Origin: Hyphomicrobiaceae bacterium
GTDB taxonomy: Bacteria; Pseudomonadota; Alphaproteobacteria; Rhizobiales; Hyphomicrobiaceae
Assembly: GCA_021730785.1 (NCBI GenBank)
Contig: JAKFWF010000028.1
Location: forward strand, 1-64,000
Length of the DNA: 64,000 bases
Reading direction: 5' to 3'
Shown: positions 38,533-47,517 of the stretch, piece by piece
How the letters are laid out: every line of letters starts with the position of its first letter
Position numbering within the stretch: position 1 is the first letter of the stretch
Translations under genes and position numbers: made by a program
The notes under the pieces: model-generated
Told to the model about the DNA's origin: nothing
The model's input: the letters and a program-made list of their open reading frames with translations, nothing else
Databases searched by the model: none

Positions 38533-38685
38533 TCATACAACCGGTGAGTACGCAACAGCAGGGTCCGCCCCCAGCGGACATTTCTTTGCCGCTTGACCGC
38601 ATGCGCAAACGGCGCTTGCCCAGGTGCCGGCGAAGATCGACAGACATGCCGTTGCGAGCATTAACATATTGATATTTTTATACAT
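38533..38685 (-). CDS. Possible small exported cysteine-containing peptide
   Basis: A 50-codon frame starts at ATG 38685. It has a lysine near the N-terminus, a hydrophobic stretch (residues 7-20) and an A-S-A site near residue 25, so it looks like a Sec signal peptide. The remaining 25 residues include C27, C29 and C36. There is no strong Shine-Dalgarno. It could be a real micropeptide of the glycan/NRPS regulon or chance. No family recognised. Confidence 0.35.
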   Translation of the reverse strand: MYKNINMLMLATACLSIFAGTWASAVCACGQAAKKCPLGADPAVAYSPVV

Positions 38686-38974
38686 TCTACTTGTCGAGCA
38701 CTCGTCGCTCCGTTCAAAATCGTTTGACGCTTCGCCATGCGGCAATCGCTTGTCGAGTGTGCGTTTGCCCGCCTCGGCAACAGTCAAAAGCACAATTGCA
38801 AGGCATTAACCATAAAGATCGACACTTACGAATCCGCTGGCCTGCGTGCTGCTAGAATTGATCTGGTATCGGGAAATGGCTGGCCCGAAAGCACTTGGAG
38901 CGCCACTCCACATGCGCCTCGTTGTCGTCATCGCGCCCACTGCTCTGGCCCCGGACGTGGACCAGGAGTAGGGG

Positions 38975-40927
38975 TCAGGACTTGCCCAGGACTTGAGCAG
39001 CCTCGGCGAGCGCCGCAATCAACGCACCTTGGGTGACTTGCGCGCCTTCGCTCGCCGCAATGCGCTCGATCATGCCATCGCGCGGGCTGAGCAGCACGTG
39101 CTCCATCTTCATCGCTTCGACCACCGCGATCTTGTCGCCCTTGGCGACCGGTGCACCGGCGGCCACGAACACCCGGGCCAGCCGCCCGTTGATTGGTGCG
39201 CGGATCACATCAAGCGACGATCCGTCAGCGATGTCGTCGAGATCGTGGGTCGGCCAGCTGACGGCGTAGCGCACACCATCTGCGAAAGCATAGACGCTAC
39301 CTGAGGCTAGCGTGGAAAATACACTTTCGCCGACGTGATGGGGACCCACGCCATCGATTGTCAGGCAGTCCGGTTCGATCCAGGTGACGGCAAAGGTCTG
39401 CGGCACGCCGTCCACCAGCGCAGGAATCCTCTGCTGACGCCGAGGTCCCAGTTGGAATGCGTCGGCCGACGACCAGGGATCATCGTCCTTGCGACCGCGC
39501 ATGGTCGAAAGCAGAACTGCCATTCCGTCGCCAAGTCCGTACTTCAATCGCTCCGCATCAATGTGCGTGAGCCCATTGAGGTCTCGGGCAATGAGCCCCG
39601 TGTCCATGGCGCCCGCCAGCACGCGCGGATGCTCGAGCAGGCGTTGCAGGAAGGCGCTGTTGGTCTTCAGCCCGAGGAGTTCGAGTTCATCGAGTCCATT
39701 GCCCAGGTGGTTGATCGCGCTCGCACGGTCGGCGCCGATGCCGATCAGCTTCGCGATCATGGAATCATAGAACGGCGACACTTCGGCACCGGACTCAATA
39801 CCCGTCTCCAGCCGCAACACGTCCGATGGTGATGCGGAAAACCGCTCGATCCTGCCCACGCTCGGCATGAAGCCCTGGGCCGGGTCCTCGGCACACAGGC
39901 GCGCCTCGATGGCGTGGCCCTTCATGGTGATGTCGGCCTGGGACTTTGGCAGCCTCTCGCCTGCCGCCACCCGCAGCTGCCACTCGACGAGATCAAGGCC
40001 GGTGATCTCCTCGGTCACCGGATGCTCGACCTGCAGCCGCGTGTTCATCTCGATGAAGTACCAGGGCGCATCGGCCGACAGCTTGCCGCCCTCGACCAGG
40101 AATTCGACCGTGCCAGCCCCCGTATAGCCGACCGACCTGGCGAGCTTGACGGCGGCCCCGCACATCTTCTCGCGCAATTCAGCCGACATGCCGGGCGCCG
40201 GCGCCTCCTCGACCACCTTCTGGTTACGGCGCTGCAAGGTGCAGTCGCGCTCGAACAGGTGGACGACGTTGCCATGAGTATCGCCGAACACCTGCACTTC
40301 GATATGACGCGGCGCGATGACGACTTTTTCCACCAGAACAGCCGCGTTGCCGAAAGCACTCGAGGCTTCCCGCTGGGCGCTGTCGAGATGATCGGCAAAG
40401 GCGGCCTCCGCTTCGACGAGTCGCATGCCGCGCCCGCCGCCGCCGGCCACCGCCTTGATCATGACGGGATAGCCGATGCGGAGGGCTTCGGCTTTCAAAG
40501 TCCGCAGATCCTGCGCCGCGCCCTGGTAGCCCGGCACCACCGGCACGCCGGCCTTGATTGCGATCTCCTTCGCCGCAGCCTTGCCGCCGAGCGCACGCAT
40601 GGCCGCAGCCGTCGGCCCGACGAAGGCAATACCGGCTTGTAGGCACGCTTCGGGCAGATCGGCATTCTCCGAAAGGAACCCGTAGCCCGGGTGAACGGCG
40701 TCGGCACCCATCTCCTTCGCCGCAGCGATGATCTTGTCGATGCGCAAGTAGCTGTCGGTGGCCGGCGACGGGCCGATGTGGACGGCGACATCAGCGGCCC
40801 GCACGTGCAGCGCCTTGGCGTCGGCATCCGAGTAGACGGCGACCGTCTTGATCCCCATGGCGCGCGCAGTGCGGATGATGCGGCAGGCGATCTCGCCCCG
40901 GTTGGCAATCAGCAGCGTTTTCAGCAT
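38975..40927 (-). CDS. Acyl-CoA carboxylase alpha subunit (biotin carboxylase plus BCCP)
   Basis: This 650-residue protein has an N-terminal biotin carboxylase (LLIANRGEIACR, GGGGRGM ATP loop, FIEMNTRLQVEHPVTE) and a C-terminal biotin carrier with K607 in EAMKMEHV. The size and the mid-region fit methylcrotonyl-, propionyl- or geranyl-CoA carboxylase alpha subunits rather than AccC alone. The carboxyltransferase (beta) partner is not adjacent. ATG 40927 follows GGTGAG at close range. It lies 15 bases downstream of a small secreted-protein gene and is probably co-transcribed with it. It is not obviously linked to the glycan locus. Confidence 0.85.
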   Translation of the reverse strand: MLKTLLIANRGEIACRIIRTARAMGIKTVAVYSDADAKALHVRAADVAVHIGPSPATDSYLRIDKIIAAAKEMGADAVHPGYGFLSENADLPEACLQAGIAFVGPTAAAMRALGGKAAAKEIAIKAGVPVVPGYQGAAQDLRTLKAEALRIGYPVMIKAVAGGGGRGMRLVEAEAAFADHLDSAQREASSAFGNAAVLVEKVVIAPRHIEVQVFGDTHGNVVHLFERDCTLQRRNQKVVEEAPAPGMSAELREKMCGAAVKLARSVGYTGAGTVEFLVEGGKLSADAPWYFIEMNTRLQVEHPVTEEITGLDLVEWQLRVAAGERLPKSQADITMKGHAIEARLCAEDPAQGFMPSVGRIERFSASPSDVLRLETGIESGAEVSPFYDSMIAKLIGIGADRASAINHLGNGLDELELLGLKTNSAFLQRLLEHPRVLAGAMDTGLIARDLNGLTHIDAERLKYGLGDGMAVLLSTMRGRKDDDPWSSADAFQLGPRRQQRIPALVDGVPQTFAVTWIEPDCLTIDGVGPHHVGESVFSTLASGSVYAFADGVRYAVSWPTHDLDDIADGSSLDVIRAPINGRLARVFVAAGAPVAKGDKIAVVEAMKMEHVLLSPRDGMIERIAASEGAQVTQGALIAALAEAAQVLGKS

Positions 40928-40942
40928 GGGGCTCACCAACGT

Positions 40943-41371
40943 CTACAGCGCGGAACAGAAGCCATGATATTGCGCAACGACCGGCTCGCCGAACAGCCCG
41001 AAGTGGCGCGAATGCACGGCTGGATGGGCCTTGGCCTTCGGATCGAGGTCATAGACCGTCGTGATGTTGAGAAAGCCCTCGGCCACCACTTCCAGGTAAT
41101 GGTTGGCATTGATCGCGCGCACCACCCGCAGCGTGCCGCGGCCCTTGGCGGTCACCAGTTCAGCCTTTTGCCCGTCGAGATCGATCGCCGCGATGTCGAA
41201 GGCGAGCGGTTTGGCAACTGTGCGCCGATACTTGGCGTTCGTGTAGCTCAACGTCGTGCCGGTCCTGAAGGTGCACGCGAAGCCGGTCGCCGTTTCAGCG
41301 GCTGACGCCTGTGCCGCTCCAAGGATCCCGGCCATCGCCGACAGTGCCAGCGCCATCATTCGAAGTTGCAA
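40943..41371 (-). CDS. Exported protein of unknown function
   Basis: The 142-residue product has a clear Sec signal peptide (basic start, hydrophobic core, cleavage near ASA-AE at about residue 25) and a mature part rich in beta-strand with two cysteines (in FACTF and HGFCSAL) that may form a disulphide. No family recognised. It precedes the carboxylase gene by 15 bases on the same strand and is divergent from the creatininase gene, with about 110 bases between for both promoters. Confidence 0.7.
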   Translation of the reverse strand: MQLRMMALALSAMAGILGAAQASAAETATGFACTFRTGTTLSYTNAKYRRTVAKPLAFDIAAIDLDGQKAELVTAKGRGTLRVVRAINANHYLEVVAEGFLNITTVYDLDPKAKAHPAVHSRHFGLFGEPVVAQYHGFCSAL

Positions 41372-41484
41372 GGCTTATCTCCCAGCCGTGATCCTGGTCT
41401 CGACGTCTACCATCGAAGTAGGTTGCTTGGCACTGTGCAATCGGGACAGGGTGGGCAGATCAGTCCGCCGCCCGAGGAAATGCC

Positions 41485-42285
41485 ATGACCGCCAAGCCGA
41501 TCAATGCCCGTTGGAGCGAACTCACCACCACCGATTTCGTCGGCCTCGCCCCCGAGACGACAATCGTCGTCATGCCGGTCGCTGCGATCGAGCAGCACGG
41601 GCCCCACCTGCCGGTTGCCACCGACACCATGATCGCCGACGGCATGGTCAGCGAGGTTCTGCGACGGTTGCCACCGGAGTTGCATATCCTCGTGCTGCCG
41701 ACGCAGACGATCGGCAAGTCGAACGAGCATATCCGTTCCCCGGGCACCCTCACCTTGACGGCGGAGACGGCGTTGCGCGCCTGGGTCGAGATCGGCGAGT
41801 CCGTTCATCGCGCCGGTCTGCGCAAGCTCGTGATGGTCAATTCGCACGGCGGCAACGTCGATGTGTTGAGCATCGTTGCGCGCGAGCTGCGCGTGCGGTT
41901 GCAAATGCTCGTGGTGTCGGCACAATGGAGCCGCCTCGGCCGCCCGCCAGGGCTGTTCAGCGAGCTGGAGCAGGCGGTCGGCATCCACGCCGGCGACATA
42001 GAAACGTCGCTGATGCTGCACTTTCGGCCCGATCTCGTGCGCATGGACTATGCGGCGAACTTCGCACCAACCACCATCGGCATTGCCCGGGAGTTCGATA
42101 TCCTGCGCCCCACCGGCTTCAACGCCTTCGGCTGGATCGCCCAGGACCTGCACGCGTCCGGTGCTGCCGGCGACGCTTCGCGGGCAACCGCCGACAAGGG
42201 CCGCGCGACCGCGGAATTCCAGGCGCTCGAGTTCATCAAGCTGCTGCGCGACGTGACCCGCTTCTCGCTTGACCGGCTGGCATGA
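41485..42285 (+). CDS. Creatininase-family metal-dependent amidohydrolase
   Basis: This 266-residue protein belongs to the creatininase family. EQHGPHLP supplies metal ligands near the N-terminus, followed by NSHGGNVD and HAGDIETS with the remaining ligands. The family includes creatinine amidohydrolases and hydrolases of cyclic amides such as MftE-type peptidases, so creatinine itself is not certain. An IclR regulator ends 26 bases downstream in convergent orientation. Confidence 0.85.
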   Translation: MTAKPINARWSELTTTDFVGLAPETTIVVMPVAAIEQHGPHLPVATDTMIADGMVSEVLRRLPPELHILVLPTQTIGKSNEHIRSPGTLTLTAETALRAWVEIGESVHRAGLRKLVMVNSHGGNVDVLSIVARELRVRLQMLVVSAQWSRLGRPPGLFSELEQAVGIHAGDIETSLMLHFRPDLVRMDYAANFAPTTIGIAREFDILRPTGFNAFGWIAQDLHASGAAGDASRATADKGRATAEFQALEFIKLLRDVTRFSLDRLA

Positions 42286-42311
42286 CTTCACGTCGCCGGC
42301 GATGCCCGCGC

Positions 42312-43175
42312 TCAGCCACGGGCCTGCCCGGTCTGGAAGGTCGAGCCGAGCCTGGCGGCCGCGTCGCGCATGCGGGGCACGAACTTTATGGCCTGGTCGA
42401 GCGGCACGCGCGCTTCCGGCGCGGAAATGGCGATGCAGCCGACGATCTGGCCGTTGTCGGCGGTGACGGGCACCGCGACGCACACCACGCCTTCGATGAA
42501 TTCCTTGTCGTCGATGCCGATCCGGGTGGCAGCGATCCGGTCGAGTGCGTGGGTCAGGCGCTGCGGATCGGTCAAGGTGCGCGTCGTATACCGCGCGAGC
42601 GGCATGGCCGCGATCGTCTGCGCGCGCTCGCGGGCAGGCAGCAGCGACAGCAACAGCTTGCCGATCGCCGTGCAATGGGCCGGCACGCGACTACCCGCTT
42701 CCAGCCGCAAACCGAGCGGCCATTTCGCTTCCACCCGGTCGAGATAGAGCACCTCGGATCCAACCAGGATGCCGAAATTGCAGGTCTCGCCGACCGACTC
42801 CGAGATCGACCGCAATATCGCGTGCCTGAGCGTGCGGGGGGCCGCCGCGCTGAGCGTGTCGAGCGACAGCTTGATCAGCCGCGGCCCCTCGATGAAGCCG
42901 CGCTTCAGGACATCGCGCTCGATGAACCCCATGTCGGCCAGCATGCTGGTGATGCGATGCGCCGTCGGCTTGGTCAGGCCGGACGCACGGACGATGTCAG
43001 CCATTGAAATCGGCTGGTGGCCGCTGGCGATGATTTCCAGGATCGAGAACGCCTTGCCCATCGCACCCGGCTGGCTGAGGCCGCGGTCGGCGCCCTTTCG
43101 CTCGCGCCGGGCGGCTTGCGGCGCGTTGGCGGCGGGACGCGACTTTGTGGCCGTCGGTTCGGGTCTCGAACTCAT
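42312..43175 (-). CDS. IclR-family transcriptional regulator
   Basis: The 287-residue regulator has an N-terminal winged helix-turn-helix (about 38-95, with AFSILEIIASG and GLTKPTAHRITSML) and a C-terminal IclR effector domain (about 110-280, with AHCTAIGKLLLS and GCIAISAPE). Members sense small carboxylates or aromatics. ATG 43175 is preferred; a longer frame upstream is low-complexity. It could regulate the convergent creatininase gene, but no operator was identified. Confidence 0.88.
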   Translation of the reverse strand: MSSRPEPTATKSRPAANAPQAARRERKGADRGLSQPGAMGKAFSILEIIASGHQPISMADIVRASGLTKPTAHRITSMLADMGFIERDVLKRGFIEGPRLIKLSLDTLSAAAPRTLRHAILRSISESVGETCNFGILVGSEVLYLDRVEAKWPLGLRLEAGSRVPAHCTAIGKLLLSLLPARERAQTIAAMPLARYTTRTLTDPQRLTHALDRIAATRIGIDDKEFIEGVVCVAVPVTADNGQIVGCIAISAPEARVPLDQAIKFVPRMRDAAARLGSTFQTGQARG

Positions 43176-43314
43176 GGGGTGTGCTGCTTTGCTTCGATTG
43201 GTCTGGACACTTTCAGCAGTATGCGCCGCGCCGGCTGGCCACCGCAATCGTGCCGCCGCATTGCCGCGGTCCCGCATCGGGCCTGTAACCGGCGCTTAGC
43301 AGTATCAGGTCGCC

Positions 43315-44745
43315 TCACAACGGCACCCGCAGGATGGCGCGCAACCCGCCCATCGAACTCTGGCCAAGCGCAATGTCTCCGCCGTGGCTGCGGGCGATGT
43401 CGCGCGCGATGGCGAGCCCGAGCCCGGTGTTGCCCTCATCCTGATTGCGAGCGTGATCGAGCCGGTAGAATGGCTTGAACACGTTGTCGCGTTCCGCGGC
43501 CGGGATGCCGGGACCGTCGTCGTCGACCTCGACGCGCAGCCAGTTGCGTTCGGTGGCGGCGCGGATCACGATTTGATCGCCGAACCGGGCGGCATTGCTG
43601 ACGAGATTGGTGATCGCCCGCTTGAACGCCTGCCGCTTCAGGGGAAGGATCAGATCGCCACGGCGCCGGCGCAGCTTCAGCTCGACCGGCTTGCCGTAGA
43701 ACTGGGTCTCGTCGGTGACCTCCTCCAGCAACTCGCGCAGATTGGTTGGCTTGGCTTCCTCGCCGCCATCGCCGCGCGTGAATGCGAGATAATCCTCCAA
43801 CATATGCTGCATTTCGTTGACGTCGGCCTGCAGCGCCTTGATCTCGGAGCGGTTGCCGAGCAGGGCCAGCTGCAGCTTGAAGCGCGTCAGAATGGTGCGC
43901 AAGTCGTGGCTGACGCCGGCCAGCATGGTGGTGCGCTGATCGACGTGCGTCTTGATGCGATCGCGCATCTCCAGGAACGCCTGCGCCGCCTGCCGCACCT
44001 CGCGGGCGCCGCGCGGACGGAACTCTTCATCGATCGGCCGGCCCTTGCCGAACGCATCGGCGGCCTCGGCGAGCTTGAGAATGGGGCGGATCTGATTGCG
44101 TAGGAACAGGATCGCGAGCGTCAGCAGGATCACCGACGAGCCGACCATGTAGGCCATGAAGATGTCGGAGTTCGAGGCGTAGGTCTGGCTGCGCGTCGCG
44201 ACGAACCGCAGCGTCGCCGTCTTGAGCTTGACCTTGATCTCGACCAGTCTGGAATTGCCCACCGTGTCAATCCAGTACGGTTCCTTGATCTGCTTGCGCA
44301 ACTCGGCCGCGATGGTGCGGTCGAGGAGCGCGAAGAAGGGACGCGGCTGGACTGGCGGCAGGTCGGTCGGCGGCAGCACCTGCATGGAGAGGTTGAGGCG
44401 ATCGCGCGCCATTTCGATCAATCGGCCGTACTCGTCGTCCCGCGAATAGTCGTGGTAGATGTCGATCAGCGCGGCAATGTCGCGCACGGTCGCTTCGGAC
44501 AGGCGCCGCGTCACCGCGTTCCAGTGCCGCTCCATGAACACGAAGGCAACGACCCCCTCCAGCAACACGATCGGCGCGATGATGATGATCAGCGCGCGCG
44601 CATAGAGCCCCTTCGGCACGAGTTCCGACAGCAGCACGACCAGATGGGTGCGCAGGCGGTTTCCCGCAGCCTTCAGCTCGGACCAGCGCGTGGCCGCCAG
44701 CTTGACCGGGATCTTGGTGCTGAGACTTTCGCGGACTGCAACCAT
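43315..44745 (-). CDS. Membrane sensor histidine kinase (EnvZ-like)
   Basis: This kinase of about 476 residues has two transmembrane helices (about 50-72 and 200-218) around a periplasmic sensor of about 125 residues, then a HAMP domain, a dimerisation helix with phospho-acceptor H280 (GVSHDLRT) and a catalytic domain (NLVSNAARF N-box, DDDGPGIP, NTGLGLAI). The start is ambiguous: ATG 44745 has AGGG five bases upstream, while GTG 44769 adds eight residues. It is the third gene of the MarR-response regulator-kinase set and should phosphorylate the adjacent regulator. Confidence 0.92.
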   Translation of the reverse strand: MVAVRESLSTKIPVKLAATRWSELKAAGNRLRTHLVVLLSELVPKGLYARALIIIIAPIVLLEGVVAFVFMERHWNAVTRRLSEATVRDIAALIDIYHDYSRDDEYGRLIEMARDRLNLSMQVLPPTDLPPVQPRPFFALLDRTIAAELRKQIKEPYWIDTVGNSRLVEIKVKLKTATLRFVATRSQTYASNSDIFMAYMVGSSVILLTLAILFLRNQIRPILKLAEAADAFGKGRPIDEEFRPRGAREVRQAAQAFLEMRDRIKTHVDQRTTMLAGVSHDLRTILTRFKLQLALLGNRSEIKALQADVNEMQHMLEDYLAFTRGDGGEEAKPTNLRELLEEVTDETQFYGKPVELKLRRRRGDLILPLKRQAFKRAITNLVSNAARFGDQIVIRAATERNWLRVEVDDDGPGIPAAERDNVFKPFYRLDHARNQDEGNTGLGLAIARDIARSHGGDIALGQSSMGGLRAILRVPL

Positions 44746-44814
44746 TCGAACCCTGGGGTGACGTTTCACATTCGCCAGACATCCGCCATCGGCCGGCGCT
44801 TGTCGCCGCTGGCT

Positions 44815-45531
44815 TCAGTCCGTATAGAGGATATAGCCCTTGCCGCGCACCGTCTGCAGATAAACCGGGTTCGAGGGATCGGTCTCGATTTTGCGGCGCA
44901 AACGGTTGATCTGCACGTCGATGGCACGCTCGCTGCCGGTGTTTTCCTCGGGCGACAGTTCATGGCGCGCGACCGGCAGGCCGGCCCGTTGGGCGAACTG
45001 CCGCAACAGATCGCGCTCGCGTTCCGTGAGCTTGATCGTCTCCTCGCCCCGCTTCAACTCGCCGCGCCCGATGTGGAAGCGGTAATCGCCCATCGACACC
45101 TCGTCGCTCGCCGGCTGGATCGTCCGCCCGCGGCGCAGGATATTTTTCAGCCGCAACAGCAATTCGCGCGGCTCGAATGGTTTTGGCAGGTAGTCGTCGA
45201 CGCCGGCTTCGAGGCCCTCGACCCGGTGATCCGCGTCCGAGAGCGCGGTGAGCATGAAGATCGGCACGTGCGACATGGCCTTGATGTCACGCGCGAGCGT
45301 GATGCCGTTGTCGCCCGGCATCATCACGTCGAGGATGACGAGGTCGAAGGCCAGCCCGCGCATGGCCGAACGGGCAGCGATCGCATCGCCGGCCTGGGTG
45401 ACGCGAAACCCGCTTTCAGTGAGAAAACGCGCCAGCAGTTCGCGGATCCTGTGATCGTCGTCGACCACCAGGATGTGCGACGCGTTATCGGGCAACGGCT
45501 CTTGCCGGGGGCGTTCGGGAGCGAGAGGCAT
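44815..45531 (-). CDS. OmpR/PhoB-family response regulator
   Basis: This regulator of about 238 residues has a receiver domain (DDD acidic pocket near 24-26, phospho-acceptor D68, and T/K switch residues in MLTAL and PKPF) and a C-terminal winged-helix DNA-binding domain ending RRKIETDPSNPVYLQTVRGKGY. ATG 45531 has AAGGAG six bases upstream. An earlier ATG at 45567 overlaps the MarR stop (ATGA) and would add 12 residues, so coupling to the MarR gene is possible. It pairs with the downstream kinase. Confidence 0.92.
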   Translation of the reverse strand: MPLAPERPRQEPLPDNASHILVVDDDHRIRELLARFLTESGFRVTQAGDAIAARSAMRGLAFDLVILDVMMPGDNGITLARDIKAMSHVPIFMLTALSDADHRVEGLEAGVDDYLPKPFEPRELLLRLKNILRRGRTIQPASDEVSMGDYRFHIGRGELKRGEETIKLTERERDLLRQFAQRAGLPVARHELSPEENTGSERAIDVQINRLRRKIETDPSNPVYLQTVRGKGYILYTD

Positions 45532-45563
45532 GGTCGTCTCCTTCGTTGCGCGCGTCGGCGCAC

Positions 45564-46157
45564 TCATCGCACACGGGTTTCCGTCATCGGTCGGGACGGC
45601 GTCATACCGCAATCGGCCAGCATCTGCGCCAATCCAGCACGATCCGGCTGCGCGGTTAAGGCCAGTAGGAAGCCGAGCGCCGCCGCCTGCCCGGCGGGCT
45701 CGATCTCGCCTAGCGCTGCAGCGATCCGCCGGGTTTGCAGCGCCCGCAACTGCTCGGCGAGCTTGCGCCCCTCGAGCGTTGGATAGAGCCGCCGCTCGCG
45801 CCGGTCGGCGGCGCCCGCCTCCTGAACGATAAAGCCACGGTCCACGAGTTTCTTCAGCACCCGGGCCAGGCTCTGCTTGGTGATCCGCAGCGTCTCCAGC
45901 AGATCGGCGACGCGCAGCCCGGACCGCCATGTCACGAAGTGCAGCACGCGATGGTGCGCGCGGCCGAAGCCATAGGCCTCGAGCACGGCATCCGATTCGC
46001 TGGTGAAGTCGCGGTAGGCGAAGAAAATCAGTTCGACCACGGGTGTCAGCCGCTCCAGCGCCACTGCCGATGGGAGGCCGACATCCGGCGCCATCCGGTC
46101 GATTGGATCCTTGCTTGGACCCTCGCCTGAGCCCTTGGCTGTATTTATGTCAGTCAT
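45564..46157 (-). CDS. MarR-family transcriptional regulator
   Basis: The 197-residue protein has the MarR winged helix: LRVADLLETLRITKQSLARVLKKLVDRGFI is the recognition region, and the wing contains D-R-R-E-R-R. It is divergent from ilvE with 115 bases between, and its stop overlaps a possible start of the response regulator gene. Its N-terminus carries about 20 polar extra residues. Autorepression through the AT-rich palindromes in the divergent gap is a fair inference. Confidence 0.9.
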   Translation of the reverse strand: MTDINTAKGSGEGPSKDPIDRMAPDVGLPSAVALERLTPVVELIFFAYRDFTSESDAVLEAYGFGRAHHRVLHFVTWRSGLRVADLLETLRITKQSLARVLKKLVDRGFIVQEAGAADRRERRLYPTLEGRKLAEQLRALQTRRIAAALGEIEPAGQAAALGFLLALTAQPDRAGLAQMLADCGMTPSRPMTETRVR

Positions 46158-46162
46158 GTTGA

Positions 46163-46210
46163 CTAATTAGGAGGCGGTTGTTACCCGTGGCAAGCCCCTA
46201 ATTGCAATAG
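46163..46210. promoter_or_regulatory. Candidate MarR operator region
   Basis: The gap between the MarR gene and ilvE holds CTAATTAG (46163-46170), a perfect 8-base palindrome. A second CTAATT is embedded in CTAATTGCAATAG (46198-46210), which contains the palindrome ATTGCAAT. The two CTAATT motifs start 35 bases apart. AT-rich palindromes next to a divergent MarR gene are typical operators, but binding is inferred. Confidence 0.4.
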
Positions 46211-46272
46211 AAAATGGCCGGCGCCGGGAGCTTTTGACGCCCGATTGCAGCGCCTGTGCGGCGGAGACCCCC

Positions 46273-47154
46273 ATGGCAGACCTGATCCCCTTCGATGATC
46301 GCGACGGTTACATCTGGATGAACGGCCGTATTTTGCCGTGGCGGGACGCCAAGCTGCACGTGCTGACGCACGGTCTGCACTATGGGTCATGTGTATTCGA
46401 GGGCGAGCGGGCCTACGGTGGCACCATCTTCAAATCGACAGCGCATTCAGAGCGTTTCCGCAAATCCGCACAACTGTTGGATTTTGAAATTCCCTACACC
46501 GTCGCACAGCTGGACGCAGCCAAAGCCGAAGTCCTGAAGCTTAATGGCGGCGGCGACCAGTATGTGCGCCCCGTCGCCTGGCGCGGCAGCGAAATGATGG
46601 CGGTATCGGCGCGCAATAACAAGACCCACACGGCGATCGCCACCTGGACCTGGCCCTCCATGTTCGATCCGGCCACCAAGATGCGCGGCATTCGCCTCGA
46701 CATCGCCGATTACCGCCGCCCGGATCCAGCTTGCGCGCCAACTGCCTCGAAGGCCGCCGGCCTTTACATGATCTGCACCATCTCCAAGATGCGTGCCGAA
46801 GACAAAGGCTATGCCGACGCCCTGATGTACGACTGGCAGGGCCGGGTCGCCGAGTGCACGGGCGCCAACGTGTTCTTCATTAAGGACGGCGCGCTGCATA
46901 CGCCGATCGCCGATTGCTTCCTCGACGGCCTGACGCGCCAGACCGTCATCGCCATTGCCCGGCAACAGGGCATGACGGTTGTCGAGCGCCGCATCATGCC
47001 CGACGAACTGCCGGGTTTCACCGAATGCTTCATCGTCGGCACCGCGGCCGAGGTAACACCTGTCTCCCAGATCGGACCGCACAACTACCAGCCGGGCCGC
47101 CACTCGGAAGCCCTGATGACGGCCTACAGCGCAGCCGTGCGGCCAGCAGCCTGA
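46273..47154 (+). CDS. ilvE: Branched-chain amino acid aminotransferase
   Basis: The 293-residue class IV PLP aminotransferase has the lysine that forms the Schiff base at K160 (PTASKAAGLYM), HGLHYGSCVFEG near the N-terminus and GTAAEVTPV near the C-terminus, as in IlvE. It transfers the amino group between glutamate and branched-chain 2-oxo acids (last step of Leu, Ile and Val synthesis). ATG 46273 follows CGGAG at good spacing; earlier codons are not conserved. It is divergent from the MarR operon. Confidence 0.9.
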   Translation: MADLIPFDDRDGYIWMNGRILPWRDAKLHVLTHGLHYGSCVFEGERAYGGTIFKSTAHSERFRKSAQLLDFEIPYTVAQLDAAKAEVLKLNGGGDQYVRPVAWRGSEMMAVSARNNKTHTAIATWTWPSMFDPATKMRGIRLDIADYRRPDPACAPTASKAAGLYMICTISKMRAEDKGYADALMYDWQGRVAECTGANVFFIKDGALHTPIADCFLDGLTRQTVIAIARQQGMTVVERRIMPDELPGFTECFIVGTAAEVTPVSQIGPHNYQPGRHSEALMTAYSAAVRPAA

Positions 47155-47517
47155 CGTCATCGCCGTCCGCCAAGGGCCGGCGCGCCAAGCACGCGCTGTA
47201 GCATTCGCCGATCCGCATCCACGACCATCGCCGGGCGTCGTGCGGACTTGGCACAGTCCTGGCTGGAACGTTCAGTCGGGTCGCGCGAAACTAGAAATTT
47301 CCGAAGTCCATCTGGACCCTCGGCACGAGTTCAACTTCACTCTGCGGGTGAAGCTCGAAGGGCATTCAGCTCATTGGGCATCCCGACGAGGGCCTCACCC
47401 CTCGACCCATCAGTTGTTCGATCAATAGCAGGAGCAGGGTCGCCAAAGGTCTGTGGCGGGGGCAACGGGCGCAGGCCCCTTGGCTGCGGTGAAGCGCGCC
47501 GTCGGCCGGTTTCAGGC
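47155..47517. other. Intergenic region with no recognised feature
   Basis: About 363 bases lie between the convergent ilvE and CobW-type genes. The sequence is GC-rich, and short open frames in it lack family motifs and ribosome sites. No T-tract terminator was seen. Confidence 0.6.

Larger units (their letters stand above)
38380..38974. other. AT-rich intergenic region upstream of the glycan/NRPS locus
   Basis: About 595 bases separate the first glycan gene from the carboxylase gene. The stretch is distinctly AT-richer than the flanks. It holds the presumed promoter of the minus-strand run, the TTAACA-ACC-TGTTAA palindrome at 38500-38514 and a possible 50-codon exported peptide gene (38533-38685). 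Nothing clear was seen in 38690-38974. Confidence 0.6.
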
